64,000 nucleotides of DNA from Luidia sarsii. Lineage: Eukaryota; Echinodermata; Asteroidea; Paxillosida; Luidiidae. Each line of letters begins with the position of its first letter. Positions within the stretch are counted from its first letter, which is position 1. Location: NCBI GenBank assembly GCA_949987565.1, contig OX465104.1:5113248-5177247 (forward strand). Direction: 5' to 3'. Below are positions 30,496-42,394 of the stretch, piece by piece. The notes under the pieces were generated by a model that saw only the letters and a program-made list of their open reading frames with translations, searched no databases and had not been told where the DNA came from. The position numbers were made by a program, and so were the translations under genes.

Positions 30496-31884
30496 TAACG
30501 TGAAACCGCCTCAAGCCAAGCAGCATCTGCACCAGCCATGCTTACAGCGGCCAGACAGAGTGCGGCCCGCCCACGGAGCCAAATACGGGACCGGACGGCA
30601 CACACAGTGCTGGGCGACCAGCCTCCCGCACCTGCCGCAGCTAGCAGCCCCGGACAGTCAGCGCACTGACCCGGCCAGCCGGTCCCCAAAAACTTGGGCG
30701 GGGCTTCGTCGCCGATCGGAGCTGTTTCAGTTTTTCTTTCCAGCCGCTCTGATGAAAACGATTCTGCGCGCTACAGATGTTTTTTTCACATGACGTCACT
30801 AAAAGTGTTGACCGCCAATGACTGCAGGCACGTCCAAATCTGCGGAAGCGCTTCGCTTTCAAATATCGAATCTGAGTACATGTACTAGTGTCCATTCATT
30901 GATCTCCATAATAAAGACTGGATAGGACACCGCGTGTTGCTCGTGCACAAAATACGCGGTCGAACAATGGCGGCGCGCAACGCTTCAGGAGGGTAGAGTT
31001 GTGTATGTTGGTTAGAGCATCTTGCTCTATTATAAGAGTTCACTCGCTTGGCCGTGGATGAATTTGGTCTACCTTGTAGTTGTAGGAACGAGTAATTAAC
31101 GTGCCGGAAATAATTTCTTATATCCGCATTTGAATCGGCCACGGCTACACATTGATTTGCTGGTGTTTATCTTAACTTTTCTGAGCAACTTTATGAATAA
31201 AAAACAAAATACTGCCGGAGGAACATTTTTTCATTCATTCAACGCTTGCACAATTGCAAATTGACAAAAAGCAATGCAGATTTATTTCTTGTATTTTTTT
31301 TGCACATGGTTATATAAGGCTAGTCACCAGTGATATCAAAATCATTCCTTTAATTCAAGGGGTGGATTCAGCTTTTGGGTAACCCAAATAACAGCAGTTA
31401 TAATGTTAATGATTATTTGACCACTGCTGGAACAACACAGGTCATAATTATGCCATTAATTTAAAATCTCAGTCATCAATAAGCAGTATGCAGTACTAAA
31501 TGAGTCCATCTGGAACCAACAACTTACTTGTGAAAAGTTATTCCTTTCTTACGGCTCACTTTTCCGTCCCTCTCCGGCCAATTCACTGCTGCACACGCTT
31601 TGACCTTTGTTATTTTCGAATTTTCCTATTTTATTCGTGTATGTTTATGTTTTTTTCAAAAGATGACTATTTGAAGGGGAAAAATGTGTTCACTTCTGTC
31701 AAATGTCCATTCAAATGTGTGCGCGCAGCAAAACGACACGTTCGTTTCTTACCCTCTTGACAAAACGCACACGCGGACGCGCATTTGACGCGCTGTCCTA
31801 TCCAGTCTTTATTATGGAGATCAATGTGTCCATTAGACATTTTGATGACTCGAAGGCGCGCGCGTTCCGCGTACGTCCGCGTGA

Positions 31885-32150
31885 ATGGACCTTTCCCTTG
31901 AAATATGCAAATTAGACCTAGCGCATGCGCTTAACTAAATTGATGGGCAAGCGGGCTGCCAACCAATCATAGTTTTCAACGGGCGTGCGCGCGTTCCTTC
32001 TCACTAACAGTTTGGCGTGCGGTCATTGGCTATTCAGCGTCTCCTACGCGCGTATTTCGAAACCTGCACGCAACGCGCACTCGTTTGCCCACCAATTTAG
32101 TCAAGCGCATGCGCCAGCTCTTATTTGCATATTCCATGGGAAAGGTCCAT
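31885..32150. mobile_element. 266-bp MITE with ~70-base inverted termini
   Basis: It starts ATGGACCTTTCCC and ends GGGAAAGGTCCAT. Both arms contain ATATGCAAAT (an octamer-like motif) and GCGCATGCGCTT, then AAATTGATGGGCAAGCG in imperfect inverse. The interior is CpG-rich. The target duplication is not clear. Confidence 0.78.
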
Positions 32151-32499
32151 CGAACGCTGACCGTCATTAAATTAAAAGGCATGTGACTAAAAAAAACCTG
32201 TATACAAATTTCGTGGCCGTGGTGGAACTGCAGGCAGTCCTTGGGCGGATCGTTCTTCATGGGACTTACCAACTCAGGTCACGTATCTTGGAGCCCTGGG
32301 TTGTTTTATCGCACGCTGTGCGTGACTACGATCACCGAACAGGGCTTCCATGCTCCATTTCGTGTGACAAAACGACCCGCCACGACGACCCAAAATACCC
32401 AAGCTGATCGAGTTGACCTCTTGTACCTGGCGCGCGTGAGAGCTAGTCGACCTGCATCGTGCGCATTACTAGATAGAGCGTGTTCTTGTAAGTTGTAAT

Positions 32500-32655
32500 T
32501 CTCTTGAAGACGAGCAGGGTACACTGTTCGAAATGTCGAGTTCCACCGGTTCTTTTCAGAACCACATTTACTCACAAAAGAGATATTTTACATGGTGTCA
32601 CCGGAAATCTCCTTTTGCTATATTCTCACCATGAAAACCTTCAAATGTCCTTCTT
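32500..32655. repeat. Retroelement-end-like repeat (TTCGAAATGTCGAG type)
   Basis: It shares TTCTTTTCAGAACCACA, ATGGTGTCACCG and the CACCATGAAAACCTTCAAAT end with 53008-53127, and in weaker form with the foldback family at 9.35-9.70 and 36.1-36.85 kb. Confidence 0.7.
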
Positions 32656-33490
32656 GTACATTGTAGATAGAGTGAACTTCTGAGCTCATAGTAGGTAGAA
32701 CCATGGAGGAAGAGGAGGGATCTCCGGCCGTGTGGTAGAACTTCTTTGCGAGCTGTTCCTCCAGCTTCCCGTGATATATCCTTGCTCGAAGCGAACCAAT
32801 ACGCATGCAAGCTACGGTCGGGGAATGGCGTGCGCAAGCTATATAGCGATGAGCGGCGAATGGAGCTGCATTGTATTTCGGATTATACAGTATTTTTGAA
32901 GGCCGGATTTCAATTTCTATATGATATATCGTTGGCCAAGGCTAGCCTTTTCCTGGTTGGAGGACGGTGTATGTACCGTGTACAACTTGGAGAGCGAAAT
33001 AACCAATCAAATGCGCGGGTTCCCCTCATGAATATTCAGGACATCGTTTTGGCAGGCACGCATTAAGTCCTGGGTGATCTGATTAATAAACTAGCCACCA
33101 GTCACGTTGGTGTTTATTCGTTACAAGCAAATTCCAATTGACCATAACTAATAAATGTACAACTTTTCTCGATCCAAAATCAGTGTCAGGCGTTTGAGAA
33201 AATCAGGACCGACCAATGTGCATGTTCTCAGCTTGTAAGAACAAAAATACATCCCTGAATTTAAGTGCGTGGATCTGGACGTTGGCCGAACTTGTCTAGT
33301 TAACTTTTGTCAGGCCAGTCACGTGACACCTATCACGTGGGACTCTGCAGTGATCCAAAACACTGACGAGATCCACACATTGTACTAACTATCGTAAATA
33401 AAACTGTGAAGTTGCTCAGTTGTTGTATTGTACGGTGTAAAATAAAAAGTAAAGGCGACTCGTGCTCGTGGAAATCGTCCAAGAGTCGGA

Positions 33491-36400
33491 ATGGAATCCA
33501 AACTCGTGTCTTCCGTGTTTTTCTTTGCTCTGTGCTGGAATATTTGCACGACAAAAACAGTAAATAATGCTCCATTTATCGGTAAGTCATGAACTGGAGG
33601 AAGGGTCTCACTAAAACTAAAAGTAAAACTAAAAAAAAGTAAAACTCTAGTCCGACTCCGACTAGTCCAAGCATGGTCCGAGTAACTTGGACCCGACAAG
33701 TCACCTTTTTTTTATCGTATTTTGACATTTTGAGATTCGGGTGACTAGGTCACTCGAATCTATGTCTATGGCTAGTCCGAGTAACTTGGACCCTTACAAT
33801 CGCCTTTTTTTTTAAATTTTGAGGGGTCGGGCGATAGTAATACTAATAGTAATACTTAATACTTTGTAATAGTACTAATACAAAGTAATACTATAGTAAT
33901 ACTACTTACTAGTAATAATAGTATTACTTTAGTAATGTATTTCATTATTTGGACTGTGTGTGTCTGTTGTGTTAAGCTAGTCCGAGTAACTTGGACCCGA
34001 CAAGTCACCCTTTTTTATCGAACTTTGAAATTTTGAGTTTCGGGTGACTGTAGGACTACTGTAGGTCACCCGGAACTCAAAATTTCAAAATTCGATAAAA
34101 AAATGTGACTTGTCGGGTCCAAGTTACTCGGACTAGTGTTAAGCCAGATTATTTGCTGAATGACACTGCAAATTTTATTATGCATTATTGCAACGGTAAC
34201 TCACTAACTAGTAACTGTAGCCCTATTCGGTTTTCAACAATTGCTATCTTGATTGTTGTACGACAACTACGATCATATATGATATGCCTCATGAGTCATA
34301 GAATGAAATAAAAGTAATAAAAATTTATCTCCACTGATCGAAATACAAATGTTAGATTGCATTAAATGTCCCTATGTATGACGTGTATGAGTATGAAGGT
34401 ATGAGTAGGACCAATATAAAAGTCTGGGGGAAAAACCTAAACCCAAACCTAAAACCTAAACTAGTTGTTTATTTGGGAAGGCCACCATCTAAGGGCTGGA
34501 TATCTCCGATGTTGAGAGCACTGGTCGTCTGGTACGCAAAATCAGAGGTCCCACGGTCCATTTGAAGTTTTCTTGGCCATTTTTCAAAGATTTCTTTCCT
34601 TTTTTGTTGTTGGTGAAAGGTATCCTGAGTCAGACCAGTTTGCCTTCCCTTGTCAAGTTTGGTGAATCCTACATTGCCGCCTCTTATGTCAAGTTTGTGG
34701 AGTCATCTGGTGCCAGAGTTGTCCCTATATTACTGAACCAAACGGATAGCTATTATGAAAACTTGTTTAATTCCATAAATGGGTGAGTATAAGTTAGTTC
34801 AAGTAATTTGGACCCGACAAGTCACCCTTTTTTTATCAAATTTTGATTTTTTTTTAGGTTCGGTTGACTACAGTCACCCGAACCTCAAAATTTCAAAATT
34901 CGATAAAAAAAGGGTGACTTGTCGGGTCCAAGTTACTCGGACAAAGTATAAGGGTATAAGTACGATTGTAGTAAACTATTTGCACTATTTTAGTTCAATA
35001 CCTAAAACTACAAAGTTCTGTAGAATTGTGAAGAAAAACAAAAATATCCACAGTAGCCCACCTACTGTTATGTAGAAAGTAGCTATTGTCTGGCACAACC
35101 ACTTGCCAAAAAAAAATGGACAACCGACATGTATACAGTTTTGATGCATTGCGGCCCTGTAAATTCTGTGTATATTATTACTAGCATGTGTTTCTTTATC
35201 CTTAGTAACACTGCGATCAGTGTGGAAACTCGTGCAAGCGTGCTGAAATTGTGAATGCTGAGGGTACTTAATCCCGGCTTACTGGAATTTTCAGAATATA
35301 ATTATGTGCTGTGGCTTATGCATTGATTTTGCCCTTCAAATTTGTGTGGGGGCTGACAGGGTTTTTTTTTTTTACCAAAAAAAAGAAAAACGAAAAACAA
35401 ATGTTCACAGATTTACATGAAACTTATACAGTTTGAAGATGGTTATAGTAGAAACCTCTCACTGAAATACATGTGCCTAAAATGTTTTTTATTTTGGGAG
35501 AAATGAGTAAAAGAAATAGTTTCTGTCTCACCGAGATCTTAACTATTTTTCGGAACAGTACAGCGTTGAATGCTGCATTTTCGCGAAACAAATGAAGCGG
35601 TTTTCACAATTTTCTCGAGACTGCAGATTGAGCTGAAATGTTCACAGGTGTGCTATTTCATGCATGGATCAGACAACGTATGGATGCTATTCTTTGACCT
35701 CGACCAATGATGTGTAGGGGCTTTAAGGAGAAAAAAATTACGGGAAAAAAAAATCAACGAAGGGATGGATATGCCACCATCTAAGGGCTGGATGGCTCAG
35801 ATTGTGATGGCTCAGAGCGCTGGCACACAAAACCACAGGTCTCGGGTTCAAGTCCCAGTCCAGTCAGTTTTTCTCTGCCATTTTTCAAACATTTTCATAA
35901 TCCGGCATTTTATTAGAGAGTTTCCATCTTCATTTTCTTTCAGTGTCTTATTACCTGGCGGATCTGTGACGGACTACTTTAATGCTCCATATTCCAAAAT
36001 TGGGCGTTATTTCTATCAAATGGCCATTAAGGTAACTGAGGCTCTGCATTTACTTGGTGTTGGATATAAGTGTGCATTTTTATCTCCCTATTCATTGAGG
36101 AATTGCCTCACTTGACATTATTTAATATAGGAAGGTTTGCGGTGACACCATGTATCAGGTCTCTTAAAGGAAGAGGTTTGGTTCTGAAAAGAACCTGAGT
36201 GGTAACTCGACGTTTCAACCAGTATGCTCTGGCCGTCATCTCGGTGGTGGAACTCCTTATGTACCGGTGGTCGCTAAGGCGGGAAGGCGGGAAAGATTAT
36301 CCTCTGGGGAGGATTATCCTAAGGGGGGCTTAGGTCACTGAGGTGGGCAGGCAGGAAAGATAATCCTCTGGGGAGGATTATCCTAAGGGGGGCTGAGGTG

Positions 36401-39400
36401 GGAAGGCGGGAAACCCTAAGGGACTGGTGGGGAGATTCTGTGGGTGCTCACTGGGGTGTGTCAGAAGGTGGTAAGCACCCATAGGTTTCCCCCACCAGTC
36501 TCCCCTTAGGGTTTCCCGCCTTCCCACCTCAGCCCCCCTTAGGATAATCTTCCCCAGAGGATTATCTTTCCCGCCTTCCCACCTCAGTGACCTTTAGAAG
36601 CCCCCCTTAGGATAATCCTTTCCAGAGGATTATCTTTCCCGCCTTCCGCCTCAGCGACCACCGGTACATAAGGAGTTCCACCACCGAGCCCAAGACATTC
36701 TCCTGATGACGGCAAGAGCATACTGGTCAAAACGTCGAGTCACCACTCAGGTTCTTTTCAGAACCAAACCTCTTCCTTTAAGAGACCTGATACATGATGT
36801 CACCGCAAACCTTCCTATAATGATTCACCCACCATGCAAAGCCTTAAGTCTTATTTAGACATTATTTATTTATACAATACAGTGTAGATGTACATATTTG
36901 CAAAGCACTAACTTTTTCTTTAAGGGGGCAGCTTGACCATAGGGTTTCGGGTTGTCAGAGGGAAGTTGTAAGAATTGTGAGCATGTATGTAAGATTATTT
37001 CAAATATTACTTTTTTAGTGTGCAATAGAGTCTGTGCACAGTCTTGGTTTTTTTTCCTGTCATTTTTTAATTTGATGGCCTATCATTGTCAGGTGAAAGA
37101 AGCCCAGGTGTCAAATATGTCTGAAAAATTGAGCTATGTACAGTGTACCCAATGTTTCCCAAGCCATATACGCCTTCTCGAAAAAGATGACTGGAATTGT
37201 ATCATCTGCAAACTTCCCACATTGTTATTCAACCTTACTAAACTTCAGCCCCTTGAAGTCTTATTTTGTGCTGCCTTCTACTCATAATGCAGTCATTTGA
37301 CGAACACGGAATCCCTTTCCCTATTTGGGGAACCTGTCTTGGTTTTGAACTCTTGAGTGTATTAACATCCGGTGAGAAATTATTGGCCTTTGTCAATGTC
37401 CTGGATGTATCACTGCCTCTCCAATTTACAAAAGGTAAGCATTCGTATTCGTTGGCAGACCCAAAGAGACTGGCATAAATTTATTGATTAGTTGGGATAG
37501 ATGGACAGTGTTTCCTATTTGAAATTGTTTCCCGAATCATCCAAAATCTCAAAAAAAGAAATTGGAGGGCCTGATGTTGTGATGGTTGTCTAGGAAACAT
37601 CTTCCTGTCATTGAAAGAAGACGTTACCCTTTGTTAGGATTGATTTGAAACTTAAAGCTGTCAGAACTTTGGTGATATGGGGGTTTGGGTTGTTGATGTC
37701 AGTTAACGGTTTGCAGCGTTTTCGTATCACTACTATCCCTTTCTTAGAATTTATGCAAATTATATGCATTGAGCCCATATCGAGGCTATGGATGCTAGAT
37801 TTTTTAAGATGGCGGTGAATCTAACGGCCTTATCGTTGTTCCTTAGATAACGTTCGGTTTTGTTTTAATGTTAAAGAATACGCAGTGGCTGTTGTTACGG
37901 CAGTCGTCCGTTTGGTTCCCTGACTTCACAGTATTTGTCAGGATGTTTATCTCTTGGAACCAGACTATCAGCTAATAGACTGGTTCAACCAGCCTGCAAT
38001 GCTGACGAAATACAATCAAGTCAGGGAACCACACGGACGACTGCCGTAACAACAGCCACTGCGTAAAGCATATGTCAAGAAAAGATAAAAAAGCAGCCGG
38101 GGAACATCAATAAGTTCAATCAGTTCGATGCATACAATTTGCATGACTCTGCCTTTGAGAAAGGTCCTGCTAGGACCGAAACGTCAGGCCCACTAAATTT
38201 TAAGATTTGCATTATGGTAATTTCAGTCAGTAAGCAGTTTGCAACATTTTTGTATATCAATTTGCATAGATCTCTGCATTTGAGAAAGGTCCTGCTAGGA
38301 CCGAAACGTCAGGCCCACTAAATTTTAAGATTTGCATTATGGTAATTTTAGTCAGTAAGCAGTTTGCAACATTTTTGTATATCAATTTGCATAGATCTCT
38401 GCCTTTGAGAAAGGTCCTGCTAGGAACGAAACGTCAGGCCCACTATATTTTAAGATTTACATTTTGGTAATTTTAGTCAGTAAGCAGTTTGCAACATTTT
38501 TGTATATCACCAATTTGCATAGATATTAAGATTAAGGCCTATGACACACCACAATGACTTGGTATTTACAATTGAGCAAACTCCTCACTGACATGATGAC
38601 CCAAATGAAACTGAAAGTCCTGAAACTGTGATAAAGCCTGATATGATCCTCTTTGGGAATTCCCTGTGCGAGGATTAAGACAGAAGGCCATTTAACATTG
38701 AATTATTCGACCATTCAAGCTAACATGCAGAATTGTTGCAAACTGGTACTGTAACTTCAATAATTCATTGAGGTTTGTTGAAAAGATTCAGGCAGCTCAG
38801 GTATCGGGCAAAGCACTGAGCACTCAGTGTTTATCACGTCCAGCACGGCAAACCTCAATGAATTACATTCTCCTCGACGCAAATATCATTTTATATCTGT
38901 ATCTTCAATGAACAAAACGCAAATCTTTATAATGTAGAAGACCTAATACATCGATCTGAGCAGGATTTTTCTCAAAGTCAGTTCCAGAAAGGTCCTGCTT
39001 GTCAGACCCTCTACATTTTCAATATTCATGTTTTATTGAAAAGAATATTTAAACACTGGCAAAGATTCATTACATTGTCTCTGCAGATTTCCAGAAGAGT
39101 CGACTCTTTCATGAAGCGGACAAGTCCATTATTAAAAACCTGGCTACCCAGGATATTACATACAACAACCACCATGACGGACTCACTGTAGCAGTAAGTG
39201 GCATAGTTCTTACCTGGCATTAATCTCTTGAAAATTTTCATTGCCCATGACTGCCATATGGGGGATTGTGAACCATTTGTCACATTCAAAATTCTCTTCC
39301 AAAAAATTTGGTCGCCTGTCTAAATTGTCCATTGCATGTAAGCAGTAGCCTTATGGCTTGTTTTTATCGTTGTATCATTATATCTTCTTTTTTTTTATAC

Positions 39401-42379
39401 CTTGACAATGCTTAAAAAACTTTGACAGATTTACCGGTACATTTTGAACCTAGAAAGGTTCTTCTAGAATGAAAATATGTACAAGATCTGGGTTTTGGGG
39501 CGTCATTTTAGTCAGTAGGCCATTTGGAACATTTCTGTAATACTTTGTTTCTTGTATTTGACAGAATTTCTCCAAGAATGCAGCGTTGAAAGACTTCTAC
39601 CACATTTTGTCGGTCAATGAAAACTGCGAAGGTGTGACTTTCATTTCAACCATGGAAGGTAAGATATTTTGTTTTGACGTGTTCTGCACCATCGATAGTA
39701 CATGTACTACAGTAGAATTCAGTATTGGAAAATTTCAGCCATCAAATTCAGAAATTCATATGTGAAGATGTAAATCCACTAATTCAGTAGATTCACAAAT
39801 CTCATGAATAATTGCAATAAATTTGTTTGGTACCGCGGGCTTAGCTGATACTATGTGTATGCATTGCATGATCATAGCATAGCTATTTTCTCACTGGCAT
39901 CAATTATGCACTGGTACTGGTTCAGCCAGGCAAGGATTGACCAAGCTATTGAATCCTTGCTTTGTCTGATTGGTAGAATGGTACAATATAGTTAACAAAG
40001 ACCTCTACTTGTATCCCCTATTGAATAGGCTGGTAACTCTCTGTGATATTTCTATTTTCACAAAATGGGGGTTTTCTAAAGCCCTTCATGCTCCAAAGCA
40101 GTGGGAAATCTCACTAGAAAGATTCGACAAGCCTTCTCAATTATTCTTTTTTGAGAGAGAGAGAGAGATTTGATGATTGAGAGAAATCAGAACTTGTACG
40201 TTCCACTGGTCAAAGCTCAAATCACCTTTGGTTTATTTCCAAATATGAGGTGATACTATTTGATTGCTCTTCAGTGTTGTGGCCTTTTCTGTTTCAGTGA
40301 TATGAAAACAAATTAGTTACCAAAATTTCCAATAAATTAGTGAAAAGGTAACCTTTCTGCGATATGGTTTTAACACACTTTATATACATGTGGTTTTTTG
40401 GGGTTGTTTTTTTCTTCAAGAATTGAAAGGATTATTAAAGAGGAAATACATGAACAATATTTGATAATCGACTCTTAATTTCTTTGGGAAATATCCTTAT
40501 TCAAACATGATTATAATTTAAGGTGATATACAAAAATGTTGCAAACTGCTTACTGACTAAAATTACCAAAATGTAAATCTAAAATTTAGTGGGCCTGACG
40601 TTTCGATCCTAGCAGGACCTTTCTCAATGCAGGCCTTTGAGAAAGGTCCTGCTAGGATCGAAACGTCAGGCCCACTAAATTTTAGATGATTATAATTTGT
40701 GTATGATGGAATAACAAGCCTACCTAACAGTCTGTCTTCTCATGGTCTTTCTCAAGGATAACCAAAGAAGAATCTTCTCAAAATTGGTTCCATTTTTTTC
40801 TTTCAAATTTCTGACTTCTTAATACATCATCATTCTCATTTTACAAATCATGGATTTGCATTTGTTCTGTCCAATTGTTTAGCTAAAAGATATCCATTCT
40901 ACGGTGTCCAGTATCACCCAGAGAAGAATCCTTTTGAGTGGCTTAAAACAAACATCGACCATTCTGCCGATGCCATTGACATTTCCCACTTTTTTGGGGA
41001 TTTCTTCATTTCTGAAGGTAAGTTTATAATTCAATACCAAGTACCAAGTACCAAGACTACAGTGATATCTCCCAGCTGCATACCAGGACTCCTCGTTTTA
41101 AAAACAGTTCTATTCCACATTTATCAACACGGCAGTTAACGGTTGAATTGCTTCTGACTGGTACCCCCACCCCGGCAAAGACTAGTTGACTATTTGGGAA
41201 GGCCACCATCTAAGGGCTGGATAGCTCAGATGGAAGAGCACTTGTACGTTGATACTGAGGTCTCAGGTTCAAGTCTCCCGGTCCAGTCAAAGTTTTCTTT
41301 ACCAATTTTTCAATTTAAGGTGATATACAAAAATGTTGCAAACTGCTTACTGACTAAAACTACCAAAATGCAAATCTTAAAATTTAGTGGGCCTGACGTT
41401 TCGATCCTAGCAGGACCTTTCTCAAAGGCAAAGGCAATTTTTCAATTTGTTTAAAAGTTCCCAGTCAGTTTTTCCTTGGTTTGTTTGACTAGAATATAGT
41501 GGTCGTTCATCATAGCAATGGTCACATAGTTTGTACACAAATGGGGAGCCAAAGGGCATGTTCGTTATAGCTGAATGTTAGGTACGTATATCGGCGTTCG
41601 TCATAGTGACGGATCTACTGTATATTGTAGCATCTATAAAGAGTAATGCTTTCCTGCTACTTATAATGACCAAACATGTATTTGGATTTGCGTCATGGAA
41701 AATGGAATTCAGTCAGGATTTTGACTTCCCAATGAGTGGCTAATTTGGTATTCTCGGTCAGTGCTTTACCTGATTACCTGAAAACCTAGGAAGTTGGGCA
41801 GAATTTAAACCTGTGACTTCTGCTTTCTAATTCAAATCCTTTCTGAACTGCCAATCAATTTTGTTTTAAAGAAGTATTTCAATTATTCACTAGGGTGATA
41901 CTCTGAGCACACAGTCCTAGCTTCTTCTTGTTTGTCCCTTTTCCCCTGCAAATTCGCCCAAAGCAAGGCCAAAAAGCCACTCAAGGTTAAGGGCTAAGGA
42001 AAAAGGAGATAGAGAGGGACTCAGGAAGGCTGGCGATAGGAATTGATATTCCTTTTAAAAAGGGCCAGCTTTTAATTTGGCAGAGGAAACCCCTGATTAA
42101 AGTCCATTTATTCAGACTTCTTCTCACTCAAGTAAATCCCAATTTATATTTGAAAATATTCCCATCCATGTCGCAGTCAGTTACTGTGGTGTTTTAATCC
42201 ACAAATTCGTGTGCTAATAGCTTTGTTTCACACCATTTTATTTCTTAGCTCGCAAGAACCCCAACACGTACTCGGATGGGAAAATGATCTATGACTATGC
42301 TCCTGTCTATACCGGAGATGTGTGCGCCTTTGAGCAGTGCTATTTCTTTCCCATTGGGACAAATAGAGGAACGAAGTAA
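33491..42379 (+). CDS. GGH: GGH, gamma-glutamyl hydrolase (8 exons, complete)
   Basis: Class-I glutamine-amidotransferase-fold cysteine peptidase that trims gamma-glutamyl tails from folate and antifolate polyglutamates in lysosomes or after secretion. Exons: 33491-33581, 34620-34782, 35944-36031, 37293-37434, 39087-39193, 39565-39658, 40883-41017, 42249-42379; 951 nt, phases close, 316 aa (human 318). The N-terminus ([16 protein letters not shown]) is a hydrophobic signal peptide. [35 protein letters not shown] (nucleophile Cys129), FISTMEG and [14 protein letters not shown] (His240, Glu242) are all intact, so the enzyme should be active. NQT and NFS are possible N-glycosylation sites. A MITE lies 14 bases after the exon 2 donor, and a repeat begins at the stop codon. 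Confidence 0.97.
33980..34133. mobile_element. TA-type palindromic MITE (family P), complete
   Basis: The termini are GTCCGAGTAACTTGGACC and the inverse, with TA at 33978-33979 and 34134-34135. It has near-perfect arms of about 70 bases. Two partial copies lie just upstream (about 33674-33765 and 33777-33830). It lies in GGH intron 1. Confidence 0.88.
34465..34590 (+). repeat. tRNA-derived SINE, decayed
   Basis: It carries GGGAAGGCCACCATCTAAGG, GAGCACTGGTC and the AAGTTTTCTTGGCCATTTTTC tail; the B box is damaged. It sits directly upstream of the GGH exon 2 acceptor. Confidence 0.75.
34797..34942. mobile_element. TA-type palindromic MITE 14 bases downstream of the GGH exon 2 donor
   Basis: The left end is slightly decayed (GTTCAAGTAATTTGGACC) and the right end intact (GGTCCAAGTTACTCGGAC). 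The exon 2 donor is at 34783, so the hairpin starts almost at the splice site. Confidence 0.85.
35390..35722. mobile_element. T1 MITE copy, left end truncated
   Basis: The interior matches 13084-13435 (GTTCACAGATTTACATGAAAC through CGAACGTATGG-type sequence) and the right end is CCAATGATGTGTAGGGGCT followed by TTAA. It lies in GGH intron 2. Confidence 0.8.
35755..35895 (+). repeat. tRNA-derived SINE
   Basis: GCTGGATGGCTCAGATTGTG (partly duplicated A box), GGGTTCAAGTCCCAGTCCAG and a CAGTTTTTCTCTGCC tail. It ends about 50 bases before GGH exon 3 and supplies part of that intron's 3' end. Confidence 0.8.
36123..36850. mobile_element. Large palindromic foldback element (~330-bp arms)
   Basis: The left arm (TATAGGAAGGTTTGCGGTGA, GAAGAGGTTTGGTTC, CTCGACGTTTCAACC) is repeated in inverse on the right (to ACCGCAAACCTTCCTATA). 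The centre lies around 36440-36490. The arms hold repeated AGGATAATCCTCCCC / GGCGGGAAAG blocks. The left arm lacks the ~17 bases after GCCGTCAT that the right arm keeps. It lies in GGH intron 3. Confidence 0.9.
37881..38063. mobile_element. MULE-like MITE copy 4
   Basis: It is flanked by TAAAGAATA (37872-37880) and TAAAGCATA (38064-38072), 8 of 9 matching. It has the same length (183) as copy 3. It lies in GGH intron 4. Confidence 0.9.
38139..38510. repeat. Three tandem copies of a family C repeat (period ~125-128)
   Basis: CTCTGCCTTTGAGAAAGGTC restarts at about 38143, 38272 and 38397. Each unit continues through CGAAACGTCAGGCCC, GTCAGTAAGCAGTTTGCAAC and TTTGCATAGAT. The high identity between units suggests recent unequal exchange. 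It lies in GGH intron 4. Confidence 0.92.
40520..40690. repeat. Inverted pair of family C repeats
   Basis: A plus-oriented unit (GTGGGCCTGACGTTTCGATC) runs directly into its inverse (GATCGAAACGTCAGGCCCAC), forming a palindrome with arms of about 50 bases around 40627. It lies in GGH intron 6. Confidence 0.9.
41135..41320 (+). repeat. tRNA-derived SINE, near full length
   Basis: It includes the 5' leader (TGCTTCTGACTGGTACCC and GGCAAAGACTAGTTGACTA), the tRNA-like head and the AAAGTTTTCTTTACC tail, and is joined at about 41320 to a repeat of the GACGTTTCGATCC family. Confidence 0.82.
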
Positions 42380-42387
42380 GAAGGATA

Positions 42388-42393
42388 AATAAA
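42388..42393 (+). terminator. Possible GGH polyadenylation signal AATAAA
   Basis: AATAAA occurs 9 bases after the GGH stop codon and is the only one for some distance. It overlaps the edge of a repeat whose other copy (9340 region) has the same AATAAAAC. Usage is not shown by the sequence, and such a short 3' UTR would be unusual. Confidence 0.3.
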
Positions 42394-42394
42394 A

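Larger units (their letters stand above)
28232..33490. other. Gene-poor interval between RPUSD1 and GGH
   Basis: It holds a SINE, the long minisatellite, a GC-rich stretch (30500-30730, no recognisable protein), an inverted-repeat pair (30890-30935 and 31796-31838), a MITE (31885-32150), a retroelement-end repeat (32500-32660) and the presumed GGH promoter. No conserved gene was recognised. A possible isolated exon at 32628-32806 on the minus strand is discussed under findings. Confidence 0.6.

Noticed and set aside
30500..30793. GC-rich open frames after the minisatellite (141 aa plus strand, 64 and 84 aa minus strand).
   Set aside because: No recognisable domain, frames open on both strands as expected from GC content, no splice-site logic linking them to a gene.
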